Shown here piece after piece: positions 11,101-23,616 of a stretch of DNA of 64,000 nt (position 1 is the stretch's first letter; every line of letters begins with the position of its first letter). The notes below the pieces were generated by a model that made no database searches, was not told where the DNA came from, and saw only the letters and a program-made list of their open reading frames with translations. This DNA comes from Brachynemurus nebulosus (taxonomy: Eukaryota; Arthropoda; Insecta; Neuroptera; Myrmeleontidae), in assembly GCA_035578155.1 (NCBI GenBank), contig JAPWDM010000008.1, forward strand, positions 25,196,598 to 25,260,597, given 5' to 3'. The position numbers and the translations under genes are program-made.

Positions 11101-13749
11101 TGGCTATGATGATAGGAGGTGCCGGTGCGATGAGCCACCGTACCAAGCGGGTAGAGGAGAGATGTTTTGAACACTAAACAGACAGACGTATTTTTGAAGA
11201 ACTAATTTGATATTTTTAAACAACGTAATTCCGAAAAGCGTCTCTCATTTTTTTGTTGTGTTTCGCGGTTAATAAACAATTAATATTAATATTAAAAAAT
11301 ATTTAAATAAAATTAATTAATTATATTAATTAATAAACTTATATTAATTTTAAAAAATATTTGAATAAAATTAATTTAAATCAAGAACAATTTGACTTTT
11401 ATTCATTAAATTAAGAAATTAACCAATATATCCGTTGCGCAATTCAGACCAAACGCCGCGTTCCGCAACACGTTTCAACCGTCATCAAATAGTACTTGGG
11501 AACACAGAAACGCAGTTTCTCGTAATCTCGGCTGAGTTGAGTCACTTCTAACTTTCAAATAGGGTAAAAAGCAAAGTCCAGTTTAGAAAAAGTAACAATT
11601 ATATTATTTTACATATGAAACTTTTTTTGGGGGTAAAAAGTAATGTTAAATGTTATATATTGAAATGCCAGAACTGTTACTTTATGTTTGAAGGTTTTAA
11701 ATTTGGTAAAACATCGTAACACATTCCTCACTTTTGAAATAAAATTCAGTTTTTCTAATTTCTAATATGAATTTTGTATTTTTCTGTGAGCCTTGCCACA
11801 ATTTTTGAAGAAAATTTAAAATTTCAGTAAGAAAATATCGTTTGCACTTTAAACGAATTCGCTAGCAAAAATTACAATAAAATGTAAAATGGAAATTAGT
11901 TTCTAGATTTACTCTTAAAGGATATGATACTATATACGTTTAAGAATTCTGTGTACTAGAGTCTAAAACGATTTCTTTTGTTGACGGTACCAAAAATATA
12001 TTATTTGTCGTTACGAAATTCAAAGATCTTCACTCGGATAAAACTACAATCCAACCTGTACGATAAAAAGTAATATCCATTGAAATTTTGTTGTTCGCAG
12101 ATTGCTTTTTTATTTGGCTTAAGAGCTACATTGTTATAATTTGGAGGTTAAAGTGTGCGGTTAAGGGTTAAATACACTCAAAACGGTATTCGAAATCCTA
12201 TCGCATTAATAAAAAGATAATCTGTCATTATTTTAAATGTTTTTTATTTTTATTCTACTCAAATAAAAAAAAAGTAAAATAAAAATTTTAATTAGTGCAC
12301 AAAAAAATAAATGAAATAAAAAACCTGATTAAAAATATAAAATCTCTTAATTTATGTTTATATTTAATTATTTTGTTTATTTATTTACAGATTTTTTTAT
12401 TTATTACTTTTGTTTACTTGGGTACAATTCATGTGCAAATTTAATGTATGGATAGGACTGTCAATGTATTTATTTAAAAAAAAAAAACGGTATTTATTTT
12501 GCTTTTAATATTCGCGATTGTTTTACTGTAGAGGCGTCCTGACACTCCGTCATGAGTGCAATAAATGTAATTTGCATAATGCTTTATATAGTTGTAACAA
12601 AAGAAAATACAGTATGCGTCCAATACTTTCTCAACCAACTGAAAACGCTGAAAAATTTGAATGCCACAAGTTATTGTAGTTCAGTATCTTTGTTTAAAAG
12701 TGTCTGAAATTTATTAATCAGAGCTGGATTTGTCTTTGACAAGTCCCTTGGTACCTTTCACCAGTAGGTCCTTTGTAAGAAGGTGAAAAATGTCTAAAAA
12801 AAAGTTTCCAAATAAGCTTAAAATACGATCAGCTGTTACTTGTTAGATAACATCTATTGATAATAAATATTTTTTTGGGGAAAACCATCAAAACTTTGAA
12901 AAAAAAAATGCTATTTGTTTTACCTCTAAAATGTGTATCTACGTAATTTATGTCTTGTAATGAATATGGTCCTATTTACTGAATAATAGACAGTATATTA
13001 TTTCCCCCATAGCACACTTCGCTAGATGCTTCAGTGAAACATCCTACAAACTGGCCGTATGTTTAGTGTACTCTATTATAATATTTCTTATTAGTCTATG
13101 ATTTCATTGCTCCCTTTATGAGCTGAACCGCATCCATTCAAGAGAAATTGAAAATCTATGACATGAGTAAGTCATTACAAGTCTGATGCCGTTCCAGTAA
13201 GAATATTTTATTAAACCTAGAGGGAATAGAGTATGTATCGAGTGTGGCGCTATACTGTAGAAGAGTCCTGAGTGACTGTCATTTTAATTTTAGCAGTTTA
13301 TATACCTACTTGCTTTCTAATCCCGTTTTTGATCTGTGTCTAAAACACTGGAATTATACTGTACCTTTTTGATAATAAAGCTGTGCTTGGAAACATACAT
13401 ACAAAGTGTTTTAATTTATAAAAAATACCAATTATATTATATGCAGACAGTGTTTCATTTCGTCTAAAATTATGTTTTTGTTTCTAAAAATTTTAGTTAA
13501 CAGACTCGTTTGCTTTGATTTTGGAAGATAACATTTTAACATATTATGTATATTCCATAAATTTCGTTACAATGTTGTTACAGTTGATTCTTTTGTAACC
13601 ACAATATTTCAAAAAACGAAATGCATTTTCACTTTGAGTTTTGTGTGAAAAACTTTGCTACTAATTTACCACTGACACCAGGCAAGCATTTTATAATTTA
13701 TACAAATTAATAAAATGGAATAAAATAGTAGTTCCTAACACACAAATAC
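11101..13749. other. AT-rich spacer with a local tandem duplication
   Basis: No gene is supported. Around 11286-11395 a segment of about 56 bp (aaaaatatttraataaaatt core) occurs twice in tandem. Long T- and A-rich tracts dominate 12230-12420. Confidence 0.5.
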
Positions 13750-14080
13750 CCCTGTCGCAGCATCCTGCATAACATAGCGAATTTCCGTTTATAAAAATCC
13801 GTTTTTCTGTGATTTTTCACCCTTTTAAGTGATTTTTCCTCCTCTTTCTAATGGTGTAAATAAATGTCGAAACAAATTTTTAACTTTAGAAAATTTTGGC
13901 AAAAAACTAATTTTTTTCACGAAAAATGGTCAAAAAAACCATGTTTTAGGCATCCGACATGGCTGGCTAACGAATTTGTCCAACGGTGTGGGACTAAATA
14001 TAAATTTAATACATAAATTTTAGTGAATATTATTTTTGGTTTCTAGGGACCCCAAAACAAATTTCTATTATAGTCTCGGG
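13750..14080 (+). mobile_element. Helentron-like family A, copy 2 (3' truncated)
   Basis: Starts with ccctgtcgcagcatcctgc and agcgaatttcc, then carries the family A left and right blocks. It has lost the (TA)n tract and stops at tagtctcggg without the 3' hairpin. The shared start with copy 3 fixes the probable 5' end of the family and shows that the 5' agcgaatttcc matches the inverse of the 3' end ggaaattcgct. Confidence 0.7.
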
Positions 14081-14250
14081 AGATTTATTTCGGAGCTCTA
14101 AAAAATAGAACTTTCTTCGGAACCCTAAAAAATGGCATATAAGTAACATACAAACATATGTATACATATGTATGACGTATATGACTTATATACAATCTAT
14201 CTTCCTGTACCAGAAACACATTCTTTCATATAATTATGCATATAGGTATA

Positions 14251-14746
14251 CCCCTGTCGCAGCATCCTGCATAACATAGCGAATGCCCTTTTATAAAAAT
14301 TAAATTTTCTCGGAAACTAGTTGACATAGAATAATAGTTTAAAGACCTTTTTTATGTAATTTTTTTTCGTCGTTTAAATGATGTAAAAAAATTTAGCAAA
14401 AATTTTTAAATAAGTGGAAATTTTGGCAAAAAACTAATTTTTTGCAAGAACAAACACCATGTTCCTGGCATCCGACGTGTCTGGTTGAAGAACTCATCCA
14501 AGATTTTTGGACTTCCAACGTTCTCACCAAATTTCGAAAACCTAGGACATTTCGTTCGAGAGTTATCGTGCGGACACATATATATATAAATACATATATA
14601 TATACATATATATATATATATAAATTTGAGTGAATATTATTTTCGGTTCTTAGGGACCTCAAAACAAATTTCTGCCATGGTCCCGGGTTCAAGTCGTGTC
14701 ATGACAGTGGCTGTAATAGCGAGTTTCCATTCTGGAAATTCGCTAA
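14251..14746 (+). mobile_element. Helentron-like family A, copy 3 (most complete)
   Basis: Runs from ccctgtcgcagcatcctgc at the left to the 3' hairpin gcgagtttcc/ggaaattcgc followed by taat at 14746. It contains all family blocks and a short broken (TA)n near 14580-14621. This copy best defines the family: about 0.5 kb, a subterminal inverted repeat, an internal microsatellite, a 3' hairpin and no coding capacity. Confidence 0.72.
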
Positions 14747-15405
14747 TATGTAAGTACAACATATGTACAGATACCTACACTACACCATGTATTATACTTA
14801 AAATTTATGATATAGAGAAGATTCGGAATCTGTTGTGAAATTATTTTATGTTCAAAAGTCATACAGTATGATTAAAATATTTGCTATGTATATCATATAT
14901 GTTCAAATCACAGACCAGTGAGACATATAATATAAATGTGTAATTGAAGCAGTCACATACGACCAAGTTCCGACATTAATAGCATTCTGTTATATCGTAA
15001 TTGATTTGTATCCGTAGTTACACTTACAAATAATTATTGTCAAAATATAATATTGATAATAAAATTTTACTTTTTTGAGAAGAAACTGCAAAATTTTGAA
15101 AGAAGAAAAGTGGTATTCGCTTTATTTTCAAAATACGTACGTATACAAATTATGTCCTGCAATAATCATAGTCGCATTTGCTCAAAAATTGATATTATAT
15201 TATTTCATTAAATTTCACCCGTCTCACCCGTGTTACCTGCTTCAAGAAAAATGTCTAGAAACTGGCTTTACGCTTTGTCTAGTAGTATAATATAATAGTG
15301 TTCATTGATCTGTGGTTCAAATACATTTTTGACTCGTAAGCAACAATAAAAAAGGCTGAAAAAGAATCATGTATCTTACTCTTTTTAGATAACAAAATTC
15401 GCAAA
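14747..15405. other. AT-rich spacer
   Basis: No supported feature. The 71-codon forward frame at 15075-15290 matches nothing I recognise and has no supporting context. Confidence 0.5.
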
Positions 15406-15871
15406 TACCTTAAAATCGGCTAGACCCGGACACTTTTTTGCTATTTTTAGGTTAATTTTAGATTTATCATGTTTCCTTTATAAATATTACCAATAAAAGT
15501 ATTATCATTAGAAAGAGTGTATATTATTTATTATATCCCTGAAAAGTAAAAATAAAGAAAATAAAAAATAATTAATAAGTGTCCGGGTCTACACCCTAAA
15601 TCGGTCTTGACACGAACGCGTACTTAAATATCGTAATAACATGCAAACCAACCTCTTTCGTCAGGGTTAGGACAGTGTTTTATATTGTCTGATGTCTTTG
15701 AACTTGTCAAAGACTTCCAAAAATTTTGTGGGAAGGGAGAGGTGTCAATGCATAGTATGCCTCTCTATGAAGTAAACATACGATATGACACCAAAAGGAG
15801 GCATAAACCGCGTAATTCTGGCGGGAATAAAACGTATAGATAGTGTAACAAACTGATATGTCCGGGTCTAA

Positions 15872-15921
<50 letters not shown>

Positions 15922-16646
15922 CATGTATTTTTTTACATATACATTGTATATAACTTTAAACATCATTAAATGATACGCGATAAAATTCTGAACAAACAAT
16001 ATGACAATTATGACGAAAATTACATGTCTAAGTTAGACACACATTTTTTAAATAATTCTGTAAAATGAAATAGTAAAAGTTGAATCCGTAGTTTTTATTG
16101 GTACAGTTGTTTAGAGGATGTTCTTCGCTCTCTGATGACGTAAGAAAGAAATGAAATGCACAGGCGAAAAACGATCATAGTCATAAAAAGTAAGAAATGC
16201 CAAAATTCATGCTGTTATGTTGGCAGTATGCAGAATATTGACCCCGTGCTAATATTATACGTTAAAATGAAACATAGTCCGTGATATGCAGGGAAAGAAC
16301 AAATTGTTTTGCCGAAAAATGCGCATATAATACATGATTCAATGTCAAATTTTGCGAAAACGGCTAGCCGTTTCTTTTCTGCTGGCGTGGCGTCTTCTAG
16401 CTTACTATATTAATTATAACCACTGAAAGTTTTTTTGCTTGGTTTTCAAGTAAAAAATTGTCATGTTGAAAAATGCGCGATTCACACTTTAAAGTTTAAA
16501 AACGCTTCCCTGAAAAATTTACTTTTTGCGACTATGATCGTTTTTTCCCTGTACCCTTCAAATGCATTCATTGTTGCAGGTTATATAGTGTAGAAATTAT
16601 TTAGGTACTTTGCAGATTGGTGCTACGTGTCCGGGTCTAGCCGGTA
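15406..16646. mobile_element. 1.35-kb TIR element, copy 2
   Basis: Second copy of the element at 3394-4739. The left end is tacctt...ggctagacccggacac and the right end gtgtccgggtctagccggta. Both tips have drifted and the right one is shortened by about eight bases. It shares the internal inverted end motifs and a (TA)n tract at 15876-15920. It lacks the hAT MITE found in copy 1 and instead carries a different insertion at 16161-16551. No transposase is present. Confidence 0.8.
16161..16551. mobile_element. 391-bp MITE nested in the 1.35-kb element
   Basis: Has about 33-bp terminal inverted repeats, caggcgaaaaacgatcatag at the left against cagggaaaaaacgatcatag read from the right. The segment is absent at the matching position of copy 1 (near 4645), so it is an insertion. 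The duplication is unclear: aaatgca occurs just left of the element and again at 16560-16566, with eight extra bases between the element and the right copy. The superfamily is not assigned. Confidence 0.75.
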
Positions 16647-17080
16647 AGAAGAGAAAAACATATGATTCTATTTAAATTTTTGTAAAAGTATATATGTCAA
16701 ATTTTTCGATTCGGGTATTAATGGTGCGTAAGTGTCTCTTCCAGTTGCGGAAATTCCTGTCAACTAACAGCAATCTTGTTTTGAGTGATGACATTTAAAT
16801 AAATACGCAACTAGTGTCTTTACCTTAAAGGGACAAATACTTTTAGAATACTTTTTTTTTTTAAATTATATATAAAAATGGCAGATGTAAATGACTTCCA
16901 TTGAAGCGTGCTTCTCCGCAGTGTCCCAAATGGCTGGTGAGTTTTTTTTTTTTTTTTTTTTTAAAAAAAAACTTTTTTATTCTGATGAGATTTTCGTTTA
17001 TTTTTGCATTAAAAAATTATTTCTTTGTACTGATATTTCCATAAAAGTTCGGTTCACATATAGAACTTAATAATATAAAG

Positions 17081-17120
17081 CAGTGGTTTTCAAACTTTCT
17101 GGTCCATGTTGCCCGTCTAC
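17081..17120 (+). mobile_element. hAT-like terminal fragment
   Basis: The sequence cagtggttttcaaactttct is typical of the outer end of many hAT transposons. No matching right end was found. The forward frame of 98 codons at 17241-17537 lies inside the possible element, but I do not recognise hAT transposase motifs in it. The region 16647-17902 around it is otherwise unclassified, with a long T run near 16939-16962. Confidence 0.4.
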
Positions 17121-18129
17121 AATATGTATCCATTTCTTCTAAATCGATGATTTTCAAAATTGATATTCTCCTTGCTAGCGAAAATGAGTTATTAACGTAA
17201 AATCTGTCAATATCTGGCCTGGAACTTATACATAACTTGCATGAATTCGCAATTTATTCAGAACAAACAAATTCCAATAATCGCGAAAATATTTTTGGAC
17301 TTTTTTAAAGTTCACTTTGGTGTTGATATTTACTTCCAGCTGGGCGAAGGGATGCCAACTTTGTTGAAATCAGGGAATAAAAAAAAAATATTCCCGTTTT
17401 TCCGGAACGAACTGTATATATTTAGCAAAACTATTCAGTATGTGTGCGGATACAAGCGAATACATGTGAAAGACGAAAGAACATTTGAAATTGTACTCCA
17501 TAATAATAAATCCAACTTTACCAGAAAAGGGAACTAACCAGTAAGTATTAGATTGTGTATGCTACCACATATTATATATGTAACCTTTGATATTTCATCC
17601 GACAACTACTAGCTGCTGTTACTATCACTATAGTAAGTGCTATAGTATATACTGCTAAGCCATACATAAACAGAAGCAAGAGAAGACATTCTGTATAATA
17701 TTCCATGTACTTGTATGATTGTATGTATATATCTACCACATCAGATATCTAGTACTTAGGGAGTTATGTACATAACTACACCTAAAAAGTACATATATTA
17801 CGTAAAATAAACGTTCACATGTCGTTGAGATACACTACCAGTCACAATTTGGATATATTAGTAATAAAACATCAAAAAGTAGTAATTAACTAAATATTAT
17901 TTCTACACAGTAAAAAACATTTGTGTTTGCGTACAAAAAAACCAGTGGTTAAAATCTTTGTGTCAAAATAAGTAACAAAACCCTGTGTTAATGTAACATT
18001 TCGTGTTTGTGTTAAATTAAAATATTAACACAAATTTCGATTTAACAGAATAAAAATGTTAACCTGCTTTTAACAACACAGAACTGACTCAAGATTTGTG
18101 TAGAGAAAAAAAATGTTATAAGTGTCAAT

Positions 18130-18742
18130 CGAAATACGAAATACGAAATATATTTTTTCTAAAAACGGTACAATATTTTACAAAATTTTAATGTAATTAC
18201 AATACTTCACTTAAATCTAGGTACCTACAACTAGTGCTTAACCCTAACCTAACATGTACAATCTAAGTAATACAATACATGAAAATACTTAATTATTAAT
18301 GACTCTATACAAAGGAAAATTTTCAAAAAACCTTTAAACATGAATAATTAAAAATAAAATAAAAACTTAACCTAAACACACTTTCTCTTCACTTACTCCG
18401 TCCGCACGTACACATCTGACCGCCCCCCGGGGCCGAGGGCAGTCACGGTGGGGAGATATCCTTCGGCAGGATGAACTTCTTGCTCCGCTTGGACAGCGTC
18501 TTTGAAGGCAGGAACATGTCAGCAATTCGGTCGTTGTGGTGAAGACGGCATCTGGCCAGGTGACGTGAAGTTAGTGACATTATGTAGTCAAGAACAGGTT
18601 CAACGTCTGATTCTTGATGTAGTTGACGTACCGGGGTACGTCGCGGGGCGTTCAGGATAAGACGAAGTATCCTGTTCTGGAACAGTTGCAATTTGGCAAT
18701 GTTGCCAGATGAAACAGTGCACCACACAGGCGTAATGAGTTC
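18130..18742 (-). mobile_element. 5'-truncated jockey-like LINE
   Basis: Lies on the minus strand. Coding sequence for the end of a reverse transcriptase protein is followed by about 310 bp of 3' untranslated sequence ending in a tatttcg-type tandem tail at 18130-18150. The 6-bp direct repeat gtcaat at 18124-18129 and 18743-18748 abuts both ends and may be the target duplication. The small size fits the 5' truncation usual for LINE insertions. Confidence 0.72.
18443..18742 (-). pseudogene. C-terminal end of a jockey-type reverse transcriptase
   Basis: About 100 codons, truncated at the 5' side by incomplete reverse transcription. The visible motifs LITPVWCT, KLQLFQNRILRLILNAP and RRTPVRQLHQE match the region after the reverse transcriptase thumb in jockey-clade LINEs, where a PVW..., K(I/L)Q..QN..LR.I.NAP pattern is usual. 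The catalytic YADD region is absent, so it cannot encode an active enzyme. The frame is open to its natural stop at 18443. Confidence 0.75.
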
Positions 18743-18792
18743 GTCAATATCTTTTAGAATATATATGTACCCAAATGTATATAATAAAAAAC

Positions 18793-19142
18793 ATGAGAGT
18801 AGTTCTTATTATTAAACAAAACCGAAACATTATAAGTTTTTTCAGTTATTGACGAATATAGTATTATTAAACGTTTAAAAATGAAACAATTTCCTTATAT
18901 TTTAAGGTTATTTTGTTACAGATTCAGTTAAAAAAAAATCATGTAACCTTACGGGATTGTATCATGTAATATACAATTTCGTAAGCTTACATGATTTTTT
19001 CTAACTGAACCTGTTACAAAATAACCTTCAAATGTAAAAAAAAAGTTGTTTCATTTTTAAACGTTTCATAAAACTATATTCGTTAATAACTGAAAAAACT
19101 TACAATTTTTCGGTTTTGTTTAATAATAAAACTACTCTCATC
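18793..19142. repeat. Hairpin (fold-back) element, ~165-bp arms
   Basis: Left arm 18793-18961 and right arm 18979-19142 are inverted copies, roughly 85% alike. The outer end is atgagagtagt and the inner part is aatcatgtaa near the 17-bp loop. Transcription would give a long stem-loop. Probably a MITE or fold-back element nested in the element at 17903-19518. No clear duplication is seen. Confidence 0.8.
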
Positions 19143-19518
19143 TTATATATCGTATATATACATGGAAACAAATAAGAATTTTTTCAAAGGACTGACTTTC
19201 TTTGAGTTCTTTCAATCTCATTCATAATAATATTTGAACAAAATCGTTATAATTTTTGACGATTTTCAAATATCTTAAGCGGAACAGCGGAAATAAAATA
19301 GTGAATATAAAAGTTTAACAACTCTAACTCTGATAAATCTAAAAAATTAACACAAAATGTATGTCTCTCTTGCTCCTCTTCTGTGTTAAATTATTGACAC
19401 AAATCTTGTGTATGGATTTGACACATATGCTTTGTGTTAAAATAACACAAAGAATTGAGTGGACCGTTCTGGACATGTGAAATGTGTTAATTTTAACACA
19501 AATTTTTTCACAATGTAG

Positions 19519-20872
19519 GTACCTTCTTGTAAGCACATATTAGCAATAAATTGTCAAAAAAAAAAAAAAAAAATTAAAATGTGACGAGAGAAAAAGAATT
19601 TAGAGCGTATTTGTATCGTTGACAGGGATGTGTTACGTAAGGATTAAGTACGATAGATAGTCAGCTTGAGTATTTAACTTACGATGCTACTCAGGGAATC
19701 ATGTGAACTATGTCTCGTGCAAGCTTCTAGGTAGGATTACAAGATGATACGTAACGGAGTCGGAGAGCACCAAATTTTAGTGAATATATAAGGAACTGTT
19801 TCCCGCCTCAATTTGTTTTTTTTTTTGTAGCATGTTAATTACATCGAAGACTATACGAAATGAACATTTTCTGCCACTTGCAACCGCCGCTACAAAAGTT
19901 ATCGGCCATTTTGTGAAAAATCGGCCATTTTAGTCGTACTTTTTATTGAATCAATTTGTTTTGGACAAACTGCAACTGAGAACTGACAACTAACAGAAAT
20001 AAACTGAGCAACTGATCAACTGACTCGAGTCCTGATCTGCAGGCCTTTATATACTCTTACAAATCACGCCAAGTCAGTTATTTTTCTTAGTAAGGTTATC
20101 GTTGAAAACAGATTTTTAACAATTACATGAATGTTTTTAAAATCTGAACCATCCAATCAAAGTAGAATCGGCAACAAACAAAATCAAGTAAAGAACTCCA
20201 AAATATTTAATATTTGTTGAAATAATTGAAATCGTATTTGTTATTATAACTGCCGAGATCATTTTTTTCTACAGCTCATTTTACAGTAAAAGTATAGTAG
20301 ATATAAAATATATAAGTGTATCCAAATTTTCGATTGGTAGTGCACCTATATTTAACAGTTTATATGTAGATGAAAAAATATCTTGTCGAGTGCATGTATC
20401 ATCTAAAAAACCGAGGTAGTTGTACCACTGAATACGATTCTAGGTTGATTCGAGTTGACTATTGCACTATTTTTCTTTCACTATCTATCCATATTTCGAT
20501 TCATTTATATCGAGTGTCTACTGTGAAAAAAATTAGCGCTAGTTTAGGGCAAGCGAGTAATTTTGCAGTTTCTTTAACTCTGAATTATTACTTAAAAAGA
20601 GTGATTATTTTCTCAGAAGTTTGTTGATAACATTTTGCTAATTGAATAATTAGAGTAGAAACTGCAAGTAAGGGGGACAGGATACAAATAATCAATATTT
20701 AATAAAGTTTTTTTTGATCTATATGTCGATTACCGTAATGATCATACTTATTCGTTTTATAAACAGATTTTTCGGAATTTGAACCACGCTCTGCTACCTC
20801 TTGTAAAGGCCTCAAAATTAAAAAAAAAAACACTATACATATAAGGAATAGGTATATTAGAGAAAATGTTTA
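19519..20872. other. Unclassified spacer
   Basis: No supported gene. Contains A and T runs, a short repeat of atcggccatttt near 19909-19940 and a run of aactga-like words near 19973-20028. The 85-codon forward frame at 20370 matches nothing recognised. Confidence 0.5.
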
Positions 20873-20876
20873 TTAA

Positions 20877-23406
20877 CCCTAGAATCATACGTACTTGTCA
20901 AAACGACGAACGAACTTCTCTACATGCTCCAATACTACAACTTGTCGGTGCCTGCTTGCTGTGAAACTTCTGTTATCTAATTTATTTGTTATTATAACAC
21001 ATAAGACGTATAAATTTTGTTTGTAGCTATTGTCGTTTTTATTATATCTGAATAGTGTGCGTCAAAAAGACGACGATGTATGATTAACCTATATTTTTTT
21101 TTAAAGATTCTGTACTCCACATATAAAAGTTTTCCTAATTTTTCTAAAATTTATTAAAGATATGGATGTTATAATTAATTTATTCAATGATTATGATAAT
21201 GTGAAAGATGATTACAGCTGTTTGACTTATAGAGACGACATAATACTGAAGTTTTAATATATTGAATCGAAAACTAAAGAATGCGTTTCAAGTGACTTAA
21301 TAAAAGGTTAACAATTTATTTTGTGGAAAACATTTTAATTTTTATTATTTTTTGAGATCTTATTCGAAAAATTACTAACAAATTTTAGAAAATTTACAAA
21401 TGTGCCTAATGGGGAAATAACTACATATCTATAGGAATATTTATGACTGAGAAATTTCACATTCTGTAAAGTCACACGTGTCCACTGACTCATAATAGTT
21501 CATAAATTAATTATTTGAAAGACATGTTTTATGATACAATTGATGTATTTATCTATTTTTTAATTTTTATAGTGAAAATATGCTTTGATAAAAAGATTAA
21601 AAAAATTAAAAATTATTTATATTAAGAAATTTTTCCAAATCCAATTTTTTAGTCGAATTTTCTCCGAAAAATTAGACTTATACAGTCTATACGATAAGAG
21701 CTGCGAGAGGCGAGACCAGGGGCGCTATCCGTTTTCGGACCCGTAGAACACGATTATGTAAAAAAAAAAGATGTCTGATATATATATATATATATATATA
21801 TTTTCCCGCAACCTTTTAATATGTGTAGGGCCCCCCTATGGAAGTTAAGAGATGAAATTTGGTAAGTGGGGCTTATTCCGATGCACAACAATACTATCAA
21901 AGTGGGGTCAAATTTTGGGCAAATTTTTTTTCGGACCCGACCTTTAAGGGGGTGGTGGGGGGCGGAAAAGCAATAAAACTTTTCCAAACCGGTTTTAAAT
22001 AATGTTTCGGTCAATTATCTACAACATATCCAAAATTCAGCTTCCTAGGATGATATGGTGGGAGTAGAGGGGGGAAAAACGATTTTCGCTGGATCTAACA
22101 GGCCCCCAGCCCCCCAGAATTAACGTAGAGGGTTGAAATTTGGTGTGTTGATAAAGTTCGTACCTAGGTTGTGCTTTTTGGAGGTTTTAATATTTTACCC
22201 CCACCCCCCTCATTTTTAAGCTACAATTTCATGCATTTTCGACGTTTTCGAAGTTTGTACCACTCGCACAGGTCACCCGAATAAACCTAGAGGGCTGAAA
22301 TTTTGTATTCGGATTGAGTTAGTATCAAGGGGGTGCCTTTTGGGGGTCTCGGCTTTTAACCCCTACCCCCACCATTTTTATACCCAAAAGAACATGATTT
22401 TTCTTGTTTTTTAACAGTTTCGTTCGGGTCAAAATCTCCCCAAATAAACCTAGAGGGCTGAAATTTGGTGGACAGGTTAAGCTAATAGCCAGACACTGTT
22501 TTTTGGAGGTTTCAATTTTTAACCCTTACCCCCACGATTTTTACGCCAATATTTCCTTAATTTTTTTGCTTGTTTTCTAACATGTCTAGAGACTCCATAA
22601 GGAAACCTAGACGGCTGAAATTTTGTACGTGTATTCAGTTAGTATCCAGCTAGTACCTTGTAGGGAGTCCGCATCACTTTTCCCCCCACTTCTCCCATTT
22701 TTACATCGGAATTGAATGCTATTGTTAAATGTGTTTTAAAAGCATTATGTTTATTCTAAATACAAGTAGGCGAATAGTAATTTTAAAAAATTTAAAAAAA
22801 AGTGAACTTATTTTTATGACAAATGAAATACATACATATTAAGTAATTTAAAAATGTTATTAAAGTCACTGTTTATTTATAAATTAGGAATTTTGGATTT
22901 TTAGTATTTATAAAATAGAAATTTTGGATTTTTTTGGAAAGAAAAAATATCTTTATAAAGGCCTTCCAGTTTACTATTTAAGATCCTTTTTTAATTTTTA
23001 AAACTAAAACATAAAGGCAATTAGCGGATAAACATGGGCAGGAATGTCCTCGTACGAATTGTGTTGGCTTTTTTTCTGCTACCTGTTTTCGGCACAAAAT
23101 TGAAATTTACTGAGATACAGCCCTTAAATACTTAAAACCTTTTTTTAAAGCCTGGATCAGCCGAACACTCATCACCAGTTTTGAAACCAACAAAATGACA
23201 ATTCGGTTGTAGACTTTCAATCACATTTCGCTTGTAGACATTCAATACCGAAGATGAGGGGAAAATTCGACTACCGTGATGGGGCCCCGCTGCTCACGGC
23301 GTTTTTTAAATATTTTGTTCGCTTTTGTACTATTAAAAAGTCCATTCGTCGGAACGACGCCGATGTATGATTAACTTGACTCGTAGACCAACGTATGATT
23401 CTAGGG
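20877..23406 (-). mobile_element. piggyBac-like element, copy b, split by family B
   Basis: TTAA at 20873-20876 and 23407-23410, with ends ccctagaatcatacgt and acgtatgattctaggg. Orientation is opposite to copy a. Apart from the insertion at about 21651-23301 the sequence follows copy a, giving a core of about 0.87 kb. The break falls in a T-rich stretch of the core that is intact in copies a and c (near 6313 and 38083), so both junctions can be read. No transposase. Confidence 0.87.
21651..23301 (+). mobile_element. Helentron-like family B, copy 1
   Basis: Begins agtcgaattttctccgaaaa, a hairpin with aaaaattagact, and ends at a second hairpin ccgtgatggggc...tcacgg followed by a T run. Near the right end ttcgactaccgtga carries the inverse of the left-end motif, giving subterminal inverted repeats. 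Internally there is a short (TA)n tract (21777-21800) and four repeats about 160 bp apart, each with tagagggctgaaattt (near 22122, 22283, 22447 and 22604). Non-coding. The end and hairpin layout resembles HINE elements, but the assignment is inference. It sits inside piggyBac-like copy b. Confidence 0.72.
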
Positions 23407-23519
23407 TTAAGAAAATACACAGTAAAAGAAAGGATGACCCTTGTTTTAAAATGATCAAACCTTCCTAAAATTCAAAATATTTTGTAAGAATATATAAAAG
23501 AATAAAATCTTGTTTTCTA

Positions 23520-23580
23520 TTCTCAGGTAGTTCAATTTCAATTGGTCTCTTTCAAGTTCAATTGGTCTCTTTTAAATAAG
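23520..23580. repeat. Short tandem duplication
   Basis: The phrase caattggtctctttcaa/tttaa occurs twice, about 23 bp apart, in a T-rich context. No function is suggested. Confidence 0.7.
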
Positions 23581-23616
23581 TTTTTTATTTCTTTCAATTT
23601 TCATACTAACTAGGAG

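Larger units (their letters stand above)
17903..19518. mobile_element. 1.6-kb TIR element rich in tgtgttaa motifs
   Basis: The left end ctacacagtaaaaaac and the right end (read inverted) ctacattgtgaaaaaat are imperfect inverted repeats, followed on both sides by clusters of tgtgtta/taacaca motifs. No clear target duplication is seen. Its interior has been invaded by a jockey-like LINE (18130-18742) and contains the hairpin 18793-19142. Without these the element would be about 0.6 kb, a MITE size. Confidence 0.5.

Noticed and set aside
17241..17537. 98-codon frame as a hAT transposase piece
   Set aside because: It lies downstream of a hAT-like end, but I see none of the usual hAT C-terminal motifs.
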